From assembly GCF_009600885.1 (NCBI RefSeq), contig NZ_VCLA01000082.1, positions 1-54,014 of the forward strand: DNA of 54,014 bases. Reading direction: 5' to 3'. This stretch comes from Streptomyces jumonjinensis (lineage in GTDB: Bacteria > Actinomycetota > Actinomycetes > Streptomycetales > Streptomycetaceae). Below the pieces are notes generated by a model. It was not told the origin of the DNA. It did no database searches and saw nothing but the letters and a program-made list of their open reading frames with translations. Of this stretch, positions 42,063 through 51,687 are shown piece by piece. A program made the translations under genes and the position numbers. How positions within the stretch are numbered: the stretch's first letter is position 1; the number at the start of each line of letters is the position of its first letter.

Positions 42063-42463
42063 GCGAGGACTTCCTCGGCACCGGCTGGCGCTTCCCGATC
42101 CTGCCCGACGAAGCAGGCCGGCTCGGCTACGCCGTAGGCGAGCAGAGCATCGAGCACTGTCTGCGGGCGCTGCTGCTCACCGGCCTGGGCGAGCGGGTCA
42201 TGCGGCCCGGATTCGGCACCCGCGCGCCCGAGTCGGTGTTCGCGCCCGGCAGCGTACAGAACCTGCGCGACCTGGAGAACTCGATCGCCGAAGCGGTGCG
42301 CGACCACGAGCCCAGGGTGGCGCTGGAGGAGGTCCGGGCGGAGACCGACCCCGCCGACGAGTCCCGGGTCACCGTCTCCGTCGTCTACCGGATCCGGCGC
42401 AGCAACACCAAGGCCAACCTGGTGTTCCCCTACTACACGGGCCTCACGGGGAGCTCCTCATGA
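42059..42463 (+). CDS. CIS baseplate gp25-like protein (Pvc9-like)
   Basis: A 134-aa gpW/gp25 family protein: GTGWRFPILPDEAGRLGYAV, IEHCLRALLLTGLGERVMRP, GFGTRAPESVF, and EVRAETDPADESRVTVSVVY near the end. The conserved GERVM...FG element matches T4 gp25, which seeds sheath attachment at the baseplate. Start at ATG 42059 overlapping the spike stop by 4 nt; the in-frame sequence upstream is shadow. Confidence 0.94.
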   Translation: MSEDFLGTGWRFPILPDEAGRLGYAVGEQSIEHCLRALLLTGLGERVMRPGFGTRAPESVFAPGSVQNLRDLENSIAEAVRDHEPRVALEEVRAETDPADESRVTVSVVYRIRRSNTKANLVFPYYTGLTGSSS

Positions 42464-44457
42464 CCCTGCCCCCGCCGAAACTGGACGACCTCGCCTGGGA
42501 CGGGATGACCGCGGCGATCCGCCGCCGGATCCCCGCCGAGTCCGGCGGCGTCTGGACGCTGCACGCGCCCGCCGACCCCGGCGTCACCCTGCTGGAACTC
42601 TTCGCCTATCTGCTGGAGCAGCGGCTCTACTGGCTCGACCAGACGCCGGACACCCTGGTGACCGCCGTACTGCGGCTCCTCGGCCTCGACCCGCCGCGCC
42701 CCGCCGTCCCCGCGGCCACCGTGCTGCGGCTCGCCGCCGAACAGCCGGGCCACCCGGTCCCGCTCGTCCCCGCCGGGACGGCCCTGACCCGGGACCCGCG
42801 GGGGAGCCTCCCCTTCACCCTCGACCACGACACGGCCGTGTTCCCCCTCGACCCCGGCGGCGAGGTCACCGTCTGCGGCGACCGCGACCGCACGGCCGAT
42901 CTGCGGGCCCGCCGCGGCGTACCGCTGCTCGCGAGCCACGGGGGGCCGGCGACGGCCCGGTTCACCCTGCCGCTCACCGGCGCGCACCCCGCGCCCGGCG
43001 CCCTCTCCCTCCTCGTCGAGCTGGACACACCGGCCGCGCCCGTGCCGTCCTGGCTGCCCGGCGCGGTCGACTCGGTGCCCCCGCCCGCCGAGCTGACCTG
43101 GTCCTGGTTCCGGCCCGGCTCCGACCTCGCGGGCCCCTTCGAGGAGGTCGAGGACGGCACCGCCGGGCTCCGCCGGTCCGGCGTCGTCCGGCTGCGCCCG
43201 CCGGCCGGCTGGTCCACCCGGGACCGCGGACTGCTGGTGTCCACCGGGGCGGCGACCTTCACCGCCCCGCCGCGGCTGCTGCGCCTGGCCGTCAACGCCG
43301 CCGCCGCGCGCAACCGGCAGCGGCGCACCGCGACCGGAGCCGAACTCCAGGACCAGATCGACGCCTGGCTGAAACTGCCCGGCCAGCGCCTCGTGCTGCC
43401 CGGCGCCGCCGGGCGGCTGCTGGACGCGGCCCTGGAACTGGCGGGCCACACGTGGCTGCCCGCGCCCGACTTCGCCTTCGGCACGCCCGGCGACCGGATC
43501 TTCGCCGTCGACCGGGCGGAGGGCGCGCTGCTCTTCGGCGACGGGCTCACCGGCCGTATCCCCCACCCCGAACCGGGGGTGAGCGTCGCCTATACGACCG
43601 GCGGCGGCCGGGCCGGCAACGGCGGGCTGACCGACAACTGGCTCCCCGTCGAGGACTTCGCCGAGGACTCCTTCGGGGATTCCTTCGGGAACTTCGTCGT
43701 GAACTCCGTCGCCGAATACGGAGCGCTGACGGCGGCCAACATCGTCCAGGCGTCCGGCGGCGAGGACCCGGAGACGATCGCCGACGCGCGCCGCCGCGCC
43801 GCCGGGGCCCTCGGGGAGGTGACCCGCGCCGTCACCGCCGGGGACTTCGCCGCGCTCGCCCGGACGACACCGGGAGTCGCCGTCGCCCGCGCCTACCCCG
43901 CCGTCGGCGAACACCCCGGGCACCCCTGCTCCTCGGTGCCCGGCGCGGTGACCGTCCACATCGTCCCGGCGGCGCCCCGGGACGACTTCGCCCGCGAGGA
44001 CTTCGTCGCAGCGCCGCGCCCCGACCCCGGCATGGTGCGCGCGGTCGCCGCCCGCCTGGGCGAGGCCCGGCTGCTCACCTCCGAGGTCTTCGTCCGAGCG
44101 CCGGAGTACCGCGATGTGACGCTGCGCGTCGATCTGTCGGGCGACCCGGCCGACCGCGCCCGGGTGTCCGCCGCGGCCACCCTGGCACTGCGCCGCTATC
44201 TCGACCCGCTGACCGGCGGCGAAGAGGGCGACGGCTGGCCGTTCGGACAGCCGCTGCGGCCGTCCGCCCTGCTGCGCGCCGTCCAGCGGGCCCTGGGGGA
44301 TCTGGCGGACGTCGCCGGAGTCGCGATCGGCCTCGACGGCGCCGAGGCGGACGAGGACTGCCGCGAGGTGCGGCTGCGCGCCGGTGACCTTCCCGCCCTG
44401 CGGGTGGTCCGGACCCGGGTGGTGCCTGCCGTCGAGCCGGGGGAGGGGCTGACATGA
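42460..44457 (+). CDS. CIS baseplate J-like protein 1 (Pvc11/gp6-type)
   Basis: A 665-aa baseplate wedge protein. The N-terminal DPGVTLLELFAYLLEQRLYW helix block, the FGDGLTGRIPHPEPGVSVAY motif and VTAGDFAALARTTPGVAVAR are typical of baseplate J/gp6 proteins. The C-terminus carries VDLSGDPADRARVSAAATLA and RRYLDPLTGGEEGDGWPFGQ, shared with the next gene. The two J proteins form the heterotypic wedge of the baseplate. It overlaps both neighbours by 4 nt. Confidence 0.92.
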   Translation: MTLPPPKLDDLAWDGMTAAIRRRIPAESGGVWTLHAPADPGVTLLELFAYLLEQRLYWLDQTPDTLVTAVLRLLGLDPPRPAVPAATVLRLAAEQPGHPVPLVPAGTALTRDPRGSLPFTLDHDTAVFPLDPGGEVTVCGDRDRTADLRARRGVPLLASHGGPATARFTLPLTGAHPAPGALSLLVELDTPAAPVPSWLPGAVDSVPPPAELTWSWFRPGSDLAGPFEEVEDGTAGLRRSGVVRLRPPAGWSTRDRGLLVSTGAATFTAPPRLLRLAVNAAAARNRQRRTATGAELQDQIDAWLKLPGQRLVLPGAAGRLLDAALELAGHTWLPAPDFAFGTPGDRIFAVDRAEGALLFGDGLTGRIPHPEPGVSVAYTTGGGRAGNGGLTDNWLPVEDFAEDSFGDSFGNFVVNSVAEYGALTAANIVQASGGEDPETIADARRRAAGALGEVTRAVTAGDFAALARTTPGVAVARAYPAVGEHPGHPCSSVPGAVTVHIVPAAPRDDFAREDFVAAPRPDPGMVRAVAARLGEARLLTSEVFVRAPEYRDVTLRVDLSGDPADRARVSAAATLALRRYLDPLTGGEEGDGWPFGQPLRPSALLRAVQRALGDLADVAGVAIGLDGAEADEDCREVRLRAGDLPALRVVRTRVVPAVEPGEGLT

Positions 44458-46499
44458 GCGGTGCGGTGTGGTGGGAGCGGGACGCCCGGACCGAGGAGGG
44501 CCGGATCGTTCCGGGCCCCGGGCCGTCCGGCGTCCAGCCGGAGCTGACCGACGCGACCCGGGAGGCGGTCCGCGCCGCCGTGCGCGGCCGGATCGCCGGA
44601 TACACCCCTGACTGGACCAACCCCGACCGCCAGGACGCGGGCGTCGCGCTCGTACGCCTCTTCGGCACCCAGGCCGAACCCGTGCTCACCCGCGCCAACC
44701 GGCTGCCGGAGAAGGCGCTGGCCGAGCATCTCGCGACGGCGGGGGTGCGCCGCCGCCCGGCCGGCGCCGCGGCCGTGCTGCTGGAGTTCACGGTGAACCC
44801 GCCGGACGGCGCGTCCGTCCTGATCCCGGCGGGCTTCCAGGCGTCGGCCGCGGGCCCCGACGGCCAGGTGGTCTACGAGACGGACGAGGACCTGTACGCG
44901 ACCCCGGCCACCCTCGGCGCGCTGGCCGTACGGGAGGACGGGACGCTGCAACCGCTTCCGCTGGGGGCGTCCGGGCCGGGCCGCCCCTTCGCGCCGTTCG
45001 GCCGCGACCCCCGGCCCGGCGACGGCCTGTGGATCGGACTGGCCGGGACGGCGGGCCCCCACCCGAGGCTCTCCCTGGGATTCGAGGTCGTCGCCGCCCC
45101 GCCCGCGCCCGTGAGCTCCGGCGGCCCGACGGCCACGCCGCCGTCCCCCGCGCCGCTGCTGCGCTGGGATGTGCTGGACGGCGCCGGGTTCACGCCCGTC
45201 GAGGTGGAACGGGACGAGACCGGCGGACTGCGCACCAGCGGGACCGTCGAACTGCGCGTCCCGCGCTCCTGGGCGCCCGGGAACCCGCCGGGGGCGCCCG
45301 CCCGCCCCCCGCTGCGGTGGCTCCGGCTCCAGATCGCCCACGGGTCCTTCACCGGCCCCCCGCCGGTGCTCTCCGGGCTGCGGCTGAACACGGCCGCGGC
45401 CACCGCCGCCCGCACGATCAGGGACGAACCCCTGCTGCCGGTCCAGGACGGCACGGCGGCCGGCGGCCGGCGGCTGACCCTGAGCCAGGTTCCGGTCCTC
45501 CCCGGCACGCTGGTCATCGAGGTCGACGACGACCCGGGGGCCGATGTGTTCGGCACCACGGCGGCCACCGCGTCGCGGTGGCATGAGGCGGAGAGCCTGG
45601 CCGCGTACGGCGCCGACGACCGGGTGTTCACCGTGGACCACGAGACGGGCGAGGTGACCTTCGGGGACGGCGTCCACGGCGCGGCCGTCCCGGCGGGGTT
45701 CCGCAACGTCCGCGCCGTGCGCTACCGCGTCGGCGGCGGCGACGACGGCGCCGTACGGGCCGGCGCCGTCAACGGAGTGGTCACCGCGCTGCCGTACGTC
45801 ACCGGCGTCGCCAACCCGTTCCCCGCCCCCGGGGGATCGGACGCCGAACCGGACGAGGAGGCCATGCGCCGGGGCGTCGGCGAACTGCGCGCCAGAGGCC
45901 GGGCCGTGGCCCCGTCCGACTACGGCCTGATGGCCGTGCGCGCGCCCGGGGCGTCGGTGGCGCGCGCCCACGGCGTGCCCGGACTGCACCCCGACTATCC
46001 CGGAGCGCCGATCCCCGGCGTCGTCGGAGTCCTGGTCGTGCCCCCCGCCGGCAACGACTCCGCCGACGATCCGCCCGTCCCCACCGCCGCGACGCTGCGG
46101 GCGGTGGCCGACTACCTCACCCGCGAGGTCGCCCCCGTCGCGGTCACGGTCGTCGCCGCCCCCGCCCGCTACCGGCGCGTCGCCGTGGAGGCATGGGTCA
46201 CCCTCGACCCGGACCAGGACCGCGCCGCCGTGCTGGCTCGCGCGGGCGACGCCGTGACGACCTATCTGGACCCCCTGCGCGGCGGGGAGAACGGCGCGGG
46301 CTGGCCGTTCGGCGGCGCACTGCGGCACACCCCGCTGGTCCGGCGGCTGCTGGCGGTCGACGGAGTCCTCGCCGTGTCCCAGCTCGCCCTGGTGGTCGAC
46401 GGAGTGCGCCGCACGCCCTGCACCGACCACGAGATCGAGCCGAACACCCTGGTCTGGCCGGAGCGCCCGCTGCTCATCCCGGTAGGAGACCGACCATGA
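44454..46499 (+). CDS. CIS baseplate J-like protein 2
   Basis: A 681-aa paralogue of the preceding gene. It has VALVRLFGTQAEPVLTRANR at the N-terminus, VFTVDHETGEVTFGDGVHGA mid-protein, VAPSDYGLMAVRAPGASVAR, and the shared ending YLDPLRGGENGAGWPFGGAL. The central region carries an additional beta-rich insertion (about 180-330). It is expected to pair with protein 1 in each wedge. Start and stop overlap the neighbours by 4 nt. Confidence 0.92.
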   Translation: MSGAVWWERDARTEEGRIVPGPGPSGVQPELTDATREAVRAAVRGRIAGYTPDWTNPDRQDAGVALVRLFGTQAEPVLTRANRLPEKALAEHLATAGVRRRPAGAAAVLLEFTVNPPDGASVLIPAGFQASAAGPDGQVVYETDEDLYATPATLGALAVREDGTLQPLPLGASGPGRPFAPFGRDPRPGDGLWIGLAGTAGPHPRLSLGFEVVAAPPAPVSSGGPTATPPSPAPLLRWDVLDGAGFTPVEVERDETGGLRTSGTVELRVPRSWAPGNPPGAPARPPLRWLRLQIAHGSFTGPPPVLSGLRLNTAAATAARTIRDEPLLPVQDGTAAGGRRLTLSQVPVLPGTLVIEVDDDPGADVFGTTAATASRWHEAESLAAYGADDRVFTVDHETGEVTFGDGVHGAAVPAGFRNVRAVRYRVGGGDDGAVRAGAVNGVVTALPYVTGVANPFPAPGGSDAEPDEEAMRRGVGELRARGRAVAPSDYGLMAVRAPGASVARAHGVPGLHPDYPGAPIPGVVGVLVVPPAGNDSADDPPVPTAATLRAVADYLTREVAPVAVTVVAAPARYRRVAVEAWVTLDPDQDRAAVLARAGDAVTTYLDPLRGGENGAGWPFGGALRHTPLVRRLLAVDGVLAVSQLALVVDGVRRTPCTDHEIEPNTLVWPERPLLIPVGDRP

Positions 46500-48457
46500 C
46501 CTGCGCATCCCAGCCGCCGACCTTCCGGCTGCTCGACGCCCGCACCGGATGGGAGCAGTACACCGGAGCGGACGGACCGGGGACGGAGAACGTCGTCGGC
46601 TTCGACGACGAGACCGGCATCCGGCTGGCCCACCAGGGCTCCGCGCCCCAAGGCCCCGCCCGCGGCGAGCTGCTGCCGTGGTTCCCCGACCGCCGGCTGA
46701 CACCGGGCTGCCGCCCGTGCGCCTGGTATCTCCTCGCGCCCGGCCCGCCACGGCTGCTGCGCCGGGACGTCTGCGCCGGCGACTGGCCGCCCCTGTGGCC
46801 CGCCGACTGCGCCCCCGATCCGCTCCGTGAGCCGGTGTCCGTCGCCGCACGGGGACACCGGGTGGCCGTCGTGGAGAGCGACCGGGTGCTGGTGTGGCGC
46901 CGCGAGGGCGCGCAGCTCGCCGGGGTGATCCGGGCCGAACGGCCGAGGTGGGCCGCCCTCGGCCCCGGGGACGAGGTCCTGGTGGCCTGCGCGGGCAGCA
47001 CCGTCCTGAGGCGCTTCGGCTCGGCGGGGCGGCCCCGCGGAGTGCTCCGCACCGGTGTGCCCGGCGAGATCGTCGGGCTGCGCACCGGACCGGGCCGTAC
47101 GATCTGGCTGCTCACCGACGACGGCGCCCGGCTGCGGATCCACCAGGGCGGCCCGGGCCGCCCCTTCCGGACCGCCTCGCCGGCCGAACTGGCCGCGGCC
47201 CTGCCGCCGAGCACACTCCTCTCCGCCGACGAGAACGGGTTCTGTCTGCGGGAGGACGGCCCGGACTCCACGGTGACCGCCTGCTTCACCTGGCAGGGTC
47301 GGGCCCGGGACGCCGTACCCCCGGCGACCGTCGCGTACGCGCCCACCGGTTCGTATCTCACCGGCCTGATCGACAGCGGCCTCTCCCGGTGCCGCTGGCA
47401 CCGCGTCCGCGTGGACGCGGACATCCCGCCGGGCACGGCGGTCGCCGTCGCGATCGTGGTGTCCGAGGACGGCCGGTACGAGGACAGCGACTGGCAGACG
47501 GCGGCCCACGGATCCACCGACTTCCTCGTCGACCAGCCGCCGGGCCGCTTTCTGCGGCTGCGGCTGCGGCTGTCGGGCGACGGCGGCACGACCCCGGTCG
47601 TACGCCGTGTCCGGCTCGACTTCCCGCGGACCACCAGCGCCGACCTGCTGCCGCCCGCGTTCCGCCAGGACCCCGCCGCGGACGACTTCACCGAACGGTT
47701 CCTGTCGCTGTTCGACGCCTCACTGGCCGAACTCGACCGGATGATCGAACGGTATCCCGCGCTGCTGGACCCGGCGGGCGTCCCGGACCGGGTGCTGCCC
47801 TGGCTGGCCGGGCTGCTGGGCCTGTCGTTCGAAGCCGGCTGGGACGCGGACACCCGGCGCGCGCTGCTCGCCGCCGCCCCGGCGCTGTACCGGCGCCGGG
47901 GCACCCCGTGGGCGCTGCGGGAGGCGGTGCGCATCGTGTTCGGGGTGGCTCCGGTGATCGACGAACTGGCCGCGGACCGCCGCTGGGCGCGGATCGGCGA
48001 GAGCGCCGGCGGCGCCGGCCCGGGACTGGGCGCGGTACGGCTGTCCGGCCGGTCGACGAGCCGGTTCCGGATCGGCGGCTCGGCCCTGGGCGCGGCGCCG
48101 CTGCGCGCGTTCGGCGACCCGGACGCCGACCCGCTCACCGCGCACGCGCACCGGTTCCGGGTGCTGCTGCCCGCCGGCTCGGCGGACGAGGACGCGCTGC
48201 GGAGGCTGGTGGAACGGCAGGCGCCCGCGCACACCGTCGGGTCGGTCCGGACCGGCGGCGCGGGGTTCGTGGTCGGCTCCCGGTCCGCGGTCGGCGTGGA
48301 CACCGCGTTCGTCCCGCTGCCGCCGCCGGTGCTGGGCGGCGAACGCCCGCTGCGGCTCAACCGCGACGGGGTGCTGAGACCGGGACCGCAAGGAGCGCGC
48401 CACGGAGTGAGCGTCGGAGTCGCCTCCGCCGTCGGCGTGCATACGGAGCTGTCGTGA
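46496..48457 (+). CDS. CIS gpI-like tail protein with large N-terminal beta-rich domain
   Basis: A 653-aa protein. Residues about 100-290 contain repeating beta strands typical of a propeller-like fold (VSVAARGHRVAVVESDRVLV, EVLVACAGSTVLRRF, GRTIWLLTDDGARLRI). The C-terminal about 250 residues match phage tail protein I (FTERFLSLFDASLAELDRMI, LPWLAGLLGLSFEAGWD, RRALLAAAPALYRRRGTPWA, LREAVRIVFG). gpI links baseplate to fibres in phages. ATG 46496 overlaps the previous stop. Confidence 0.85.
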   Translation: MTCASQPPTFRLLDARTGWEQYTGADGPGTENVVGFDDETGIRLAHQGSAPQGPARGELLPWFPDRRLTPGCRPCAWYLLAPGPPRLLRRDVCAGDWPPLWPADCAPDPLREPVSVAARGHRVAVVESDRVLVWRREGAQLAGVIRAERPRWAALGPGDEVLVACAGSTVLRRFGSAGRPRGVLRTGVPGEIVGLRTGPGRTIWLLTDDGARLRIHQGGPGRPFRTASPAELAAALPPSTLLSADENGFCLREDGPDSTVTACFTWQGRARDAVPPATVAYAPTGSYLTGLIDSGLSRCRWHRVRVDADIPPGTAVAVAIVVSEDGRYEDSDWQTAAHGSTDFLVDQPPGRFLRLRLRLSGDGGTTPVVRRVRLDFPRTTSADLLPPAFRQDPAADDFTERFLSLFDASLAELDRMIERYPALLDPAGVPDRVLPWLAGLLGLSFEAGWDADTRRALLAAAPALYRRRGTPWALREAVRIVFGVAPVIDELAADRRWARIGESAGGAGPGLGAVRLSGRSTSRFRIGGSALGAAPLRAFGDPDADPLTAHAHRFRVLLPAGSADEDALRRLVERQAPAHTVGSVRTGGAGFVVGSRSAVGVDTAFVPLPPPVLGGERPLRLNRDGVLRPGPQGARHGVSVGVASAVGVHTELS

Positions 48458-48469
48458 GAGGACGGGGCG

Positions 48470-49717
48470 ATGACCGAGGCTGAGACGGAACGGACGACGG
48501 GGTTCGACGCGCCGCCGCTGCGCAGACTGCGGTACTTCCACGGCCAGATGCTGGGAGCCAGGGACTTCCAGCGGGAACAGGACTACTTCCGCGAGAAACT
48601 GCGGCTGCACCTGCGCAGCCTGCTCGGCTACGGAGTGGTCTGCGGCCTCTTCGTGGAACCCGTGCCACCGGACGACGACTGTCCACCGGCCGGAACCGGG
48701 AACCCCCCAGAGCCCGCGGCACCCGCGGCACCCGCGGCGTCCGCCGGGGAGAGCGCGGAGCACGGGCGGCGCAGAGCCCTGGTACGCGTCACCCCCGGGC
48801 TCGCCGTGGACTGCGACGGCGACGAGGTCGTGGTCCGCGGCGGCTGCGTGGTCGACCTGTGGAAGGCCCTGCCCCCGGACGAACGCGACACGGACACCGT
48901 CTGGGTGGGCGTCCAGTACGCCGAGCGGCCCGTCGAACCCACCCGCGCCGTCTACAACGACGGCTGCGCGGATACCTCCGACTGCGAATTCGGCTGGACG
49001 GAGGAGTGCTACACGATCCGCGTCACCGGCTGCGAACCGCCCGCGGACGAACGCTGCGACACCTGCTGCTCCCGGTGCCGCCACCAAGTCCTCTGGCTGG
49101 CCAGGATCGAGGGCGTCGACTGGTACGAGCCGGTGTGCGCGGACCGCGTCCATATGAACGTCCGCCGCCCCTTCGGCCGCCATGTCCCCACGGTGATCAC
49201 CGGCGTCAACTGGATCCATGGGCACACCTACACCATCGACGAGGCCAAGACGCTGCTCGGCACCCAGGACGAGGAGGGCGGGCTCGTCGTCCGGTTCTCC
49301 GACGGCGTCCGGGCCGACACCCTCGCGCCCGGAGTGGCAGAGATCCAGGTGATCGAGGGCGGCGCCGGACGCAGCGCCTCCACCTGGTACATGGGCGGTG
49401 AGTTCGCCGAACCCGCCGGGACGGCGGAGTTCATCCGGTGCTTCCGCTACCGGCAGACGACCCGCGAGACGCTTCAGGACGGCGACCGGGTGCTGATCAC
49501 CGTGCGCACGGCGTTCCTCCTCGACCGCTGCTGCCGCCCGGTCGACGGCACCCATGTCGGCGGGCGCGTGCCGGTGATCGACGACACCGCGCATCCCGAG
49601 TCCGGACCGGACGGCGGCTGCGTCCTGCCCCCGTCCGGCGTCGGGCCGTGGACCTCGGGCACCGGCACGGGCGGCGGGGACGTCTTCGAGAGCTGGTTCT
49701 TTGTGAAGGAGCGCTGA
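48470..49717 (+). CDS. CIS-locus paralogue A, Cys-rich, unknown function
   Basis: A 415-aa protein. The N-terminal block RYFHGQMLGARDFQREQDYF then GYGVVCGLFVEP and VTPGLAVDCDGDEVVV is shared in pattern with the two genes that follow. The middle is rich in Cys (CADTSDCEFGWTEECYTIRV, CDTCCSRCRHQ), suggesting metal sites or disulfides. A proline/alanine linker (about 67-95) interrupts the first domain. Not identified by name; placement after gpI suggests a baseplate periphery or fibre-attachment role. Confidence 0.7.
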   Translation: MTEAETERTTGFDAPPLRRLRYFHGQMLGARDFQREQDYFREKLRLHLRSLLGYGVVCGLFVEPVPPDDDCPPAGTGNPPEPAAPAAPAASAGESAEHGRRRALVRVTPGLAVDCDGDEVVVRGGCVVDLWKALPPDERDTDTVWVGVQYAERPVEPTRAVYNDGCADTSDCEFGWTEECYTIRVTGCEPPADERCDTCCSRCRHQVLWLARIEGVDWYEPVCADRVHMNVRRPFGRHVPTVITGVNWIHGHTYTIDEAKTLLGTQDEEGGLVVRFSDGVRADTLAPGVAEIQVIEGGAGRSASTWYMGGEFAEPAGTAEFIRCFRYRQTTRETLQDGDRVLITVRTAFLLDRCCRPVDGTHVGGRVPVIDDTAHPESGPDGGCVLPPSGVGPWTSGTGTGGGDVFESWFFVKER

Positions 49718-49719
49718 CC

Positions 49720-51687
49720 ATGGGAACAGGATGCGGATGCGGCTGCGGGGGCGCCGACACCCGGCAGCCCGCCTTCGTCCGGCCCCGCTTCTTCGCCGGA
49801 CAACTGCTGACCGAGGACGATCTCGGTCTGCTGGTCGACTACATGACGGCGAAGAGCCGACTGCACAACCGCTCGCTCTCCGGACCGGGAGTGGTCTGCG
49901 GCCTCGACGTCGCCTGCGACCCCTGCGGCGGCGGGACCGTGGTGGTGCACCCCGGTCACGCGCTGGACTGCGCCGGCCACGACATCGTGGTGACCTGCGC
50001 CGAACAGGTCGACGTACGGGCGCTCGTACGGGAACTGCGCGTCAGCTCCCTCGGCGCGGACTGCGGCGACCCCTGCGAGGCGGACGGCTCGCGCGGCTAC
50101 GGCCTCTTCGTACGGTACGAGGAGAGCCAGATCGAGCCCGTCGCACCGTACGCCACCGAGGAGCCCTGCGGATCGACGGGATGTGTGCCGTCCCGGATCC
50201 AGGAGGGGTTCCGGTTCGTCGTCCGGCACGGTGCCGACGCCGAGGACCACCGCCACAACCCCGGCGCCCGGCTGCTGGCGATCCTCGGCGACCTGGACCG
50301 CGCGGACCGGGCCCGCGCCCGCGACCGCCGGCTCGGACTCCACACCGACGCCGTGTTCGCCGCGCTGCTCGCACCGGAACGGGCCTTCCGGTTCGACGCC
50401 GCCGACGCACGGCGGTACACCGACGCTCTCGCCTGGCTCCGTGCGAACAGCGGCGGCGACGGCGCCCTGCCCGCCACGACGGCCCGCCGGATGACCGAGT
50501 ACGTACGGGCCCTGGCCGCCGCCGTCGCCCGGTTCGACACCTACGACCGGGCCGGCCAGTCGGGCCTCATCCGGGACTACCCGGACCTCGGCTCCGTCCA
50601 GGACGCCCGCGGGACGCTCGGGGCGGCCTGCGACCGGCTCGCCGGAACCGACATGGAAGCGGTGTGGCCGGACCCGCTGCACCGGTCGATCGCCCGCGCG
50701 GTCGTCACCGAGACCAAGGCCCGCCTCATGACCGGGCAGGGCGAGAAGGACACACCGCTCGAAGTGCGCCTGCTCGCCCAGGGCACCCCGCTCAGCCATG
50801 CGCTGCGGGTGGAGTTCCGTGCGGATCTCACCCTCATCAGGGACTGGCTGCTGGCCCGCCTCGACCAGACCGACGCGCTCGCCGACTGCGCCCTCCGCGC
50901 GGAGATCGCCGCCATCGGGACGCCGCTGCCGCTGCCGCCGCCCGAGCCGCTCAGCGTGGAGCCGACGACCGCCGTCGAGCTGCGGCAGATCGCGGAGGCA
51001 GCCGCCGCGCTGACGGCGGCGGTGCGCCGGTTCGTCACCGACGCGGCCTGCTCGACGCTCAGCCCGCCCTGCGTCGACTGCTCGGACACCGACGTCCTGC
51101 TCGCCCATGTCCGGTTCGACGGCTGCGACGTCGTACGGATCTGCTCCGCCACCCGGGAACAGGTGCTGCCCGGCGGCTCGGCCTACGGCGAATGGCTGCC
51201 CAAGCTCTACCAGCTGCGCGAACTCGCCGAACGGCTGTGCTGCCAACCGGTGCCGCGCTACCAGCAGCCCGCGATCCCGGCCGAGGGCCCGGTCCCCCGA
51301 CCGTACGCCGAAGGACTGCTCGACGACTGGCCGCGCACCGGGGACCTGGAGGAGATGCTCTCCCTGCTGCTCACCCCCGCACCCGGGGAGACCCCGCCGG
51401 AGGCGCTGCGGGAAGAGACCCGCACCGCACCCGCCGACGTGACCGACAGCCTCGAAGAACTGGCCGAGCTCAGGACGCGGCTGAGCGATCTGACCGCCGC
51501 CGTGGAGGGACTGCGGGCCCAGCTGGGCAGCGCACCGGGGGAGCGGCCCCCGGAAGGCGGGAACCCTCCGGCGCAGCAGCGGCCCCCGGAAGGCGAGGAC
51601 CCGCCGGCGCAGCAGCGGCCCACGCCCGCCAAGCCCCCCGCCAGACGGCCTCGCTCCCGCGCTCCGAAACCCGGTGAGACGACATGA
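49720..51687 (+). CDS. CIS-locus paralogue B, unknown function
   Basis: A 655-aa protein starting MGTGCGCGCGGADT, three Cys alternating with Gly. RFFAGQLLTEDDLGLLVDYM, SLSGPGVVCGLDVACDPCGG and VHPGHALDCAGHDIVV follow, the same block as in paralogue A. A helical middle (about 180-400), a second Cys motif (CSTLSPPCVDCSDTD) and a C-terminal coiled coil (LAELRTRLSDLTAAVEGLRA) come next, then a repeat of PPEGGNPPAQQRPPEGEDPP type. The start at ATG 49720 lies 2 nt after the preceding stop. Function not recognised. Confidence 0.7.
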   Translation: MGTGCGCGCGGADTRQPAFVRPRFFAGQLLTEDDLGLLVDYMTAKSRLHNRSLSGPGVVCGLDVACDPCGGGTVVVHPGHALDCAGHDIVVTCAEQVDVRALVRELRVSSLGADCGDPCEADGSRGYGLFVRYEESQIEPVAPYATEEPCGSTGCVPSRIQEGFRFVVRHGADAEDHRHNPGARLLAILGDLDRADRARARDRRLGLHTDAVFAALLAPERAFRFDAADARRYTDALAWLRANSGGDGALPATTARRMTEYVRALAAAVARFDTYDRAGQSGLIRDYPDLGSVQDARGTLGAACDRLAGTDMEAVWPDPLHRSIARAVVTETKARLMTGQGEKDTPLEVRLLAQGTPLSHALRVEFRADLTLIRDWLLARLDQTDALADCALRAEIAAIGTPLPLPPPEPLSVEPTTAVELRQIAEAAAALTAAVRRFVTDAACSTLSPPCVDCSDTDVLLAHVRFDGCDVVRICSATREQVLPGGSAYGEWLPKLYQLRELAERLCCQPVPRYQQPAIPAEGPVPRPYAEGLLDDWPRTGDLEEMLSLLLTPAPGETPPEALREETRTAPADVTDSLEELAELRTRLSDLTAAVEGLRAQLGSAPGERPPEGGNPPAQQRPPEGEDPPAQQRPTPAKPPARRPRSRAPKPGETT

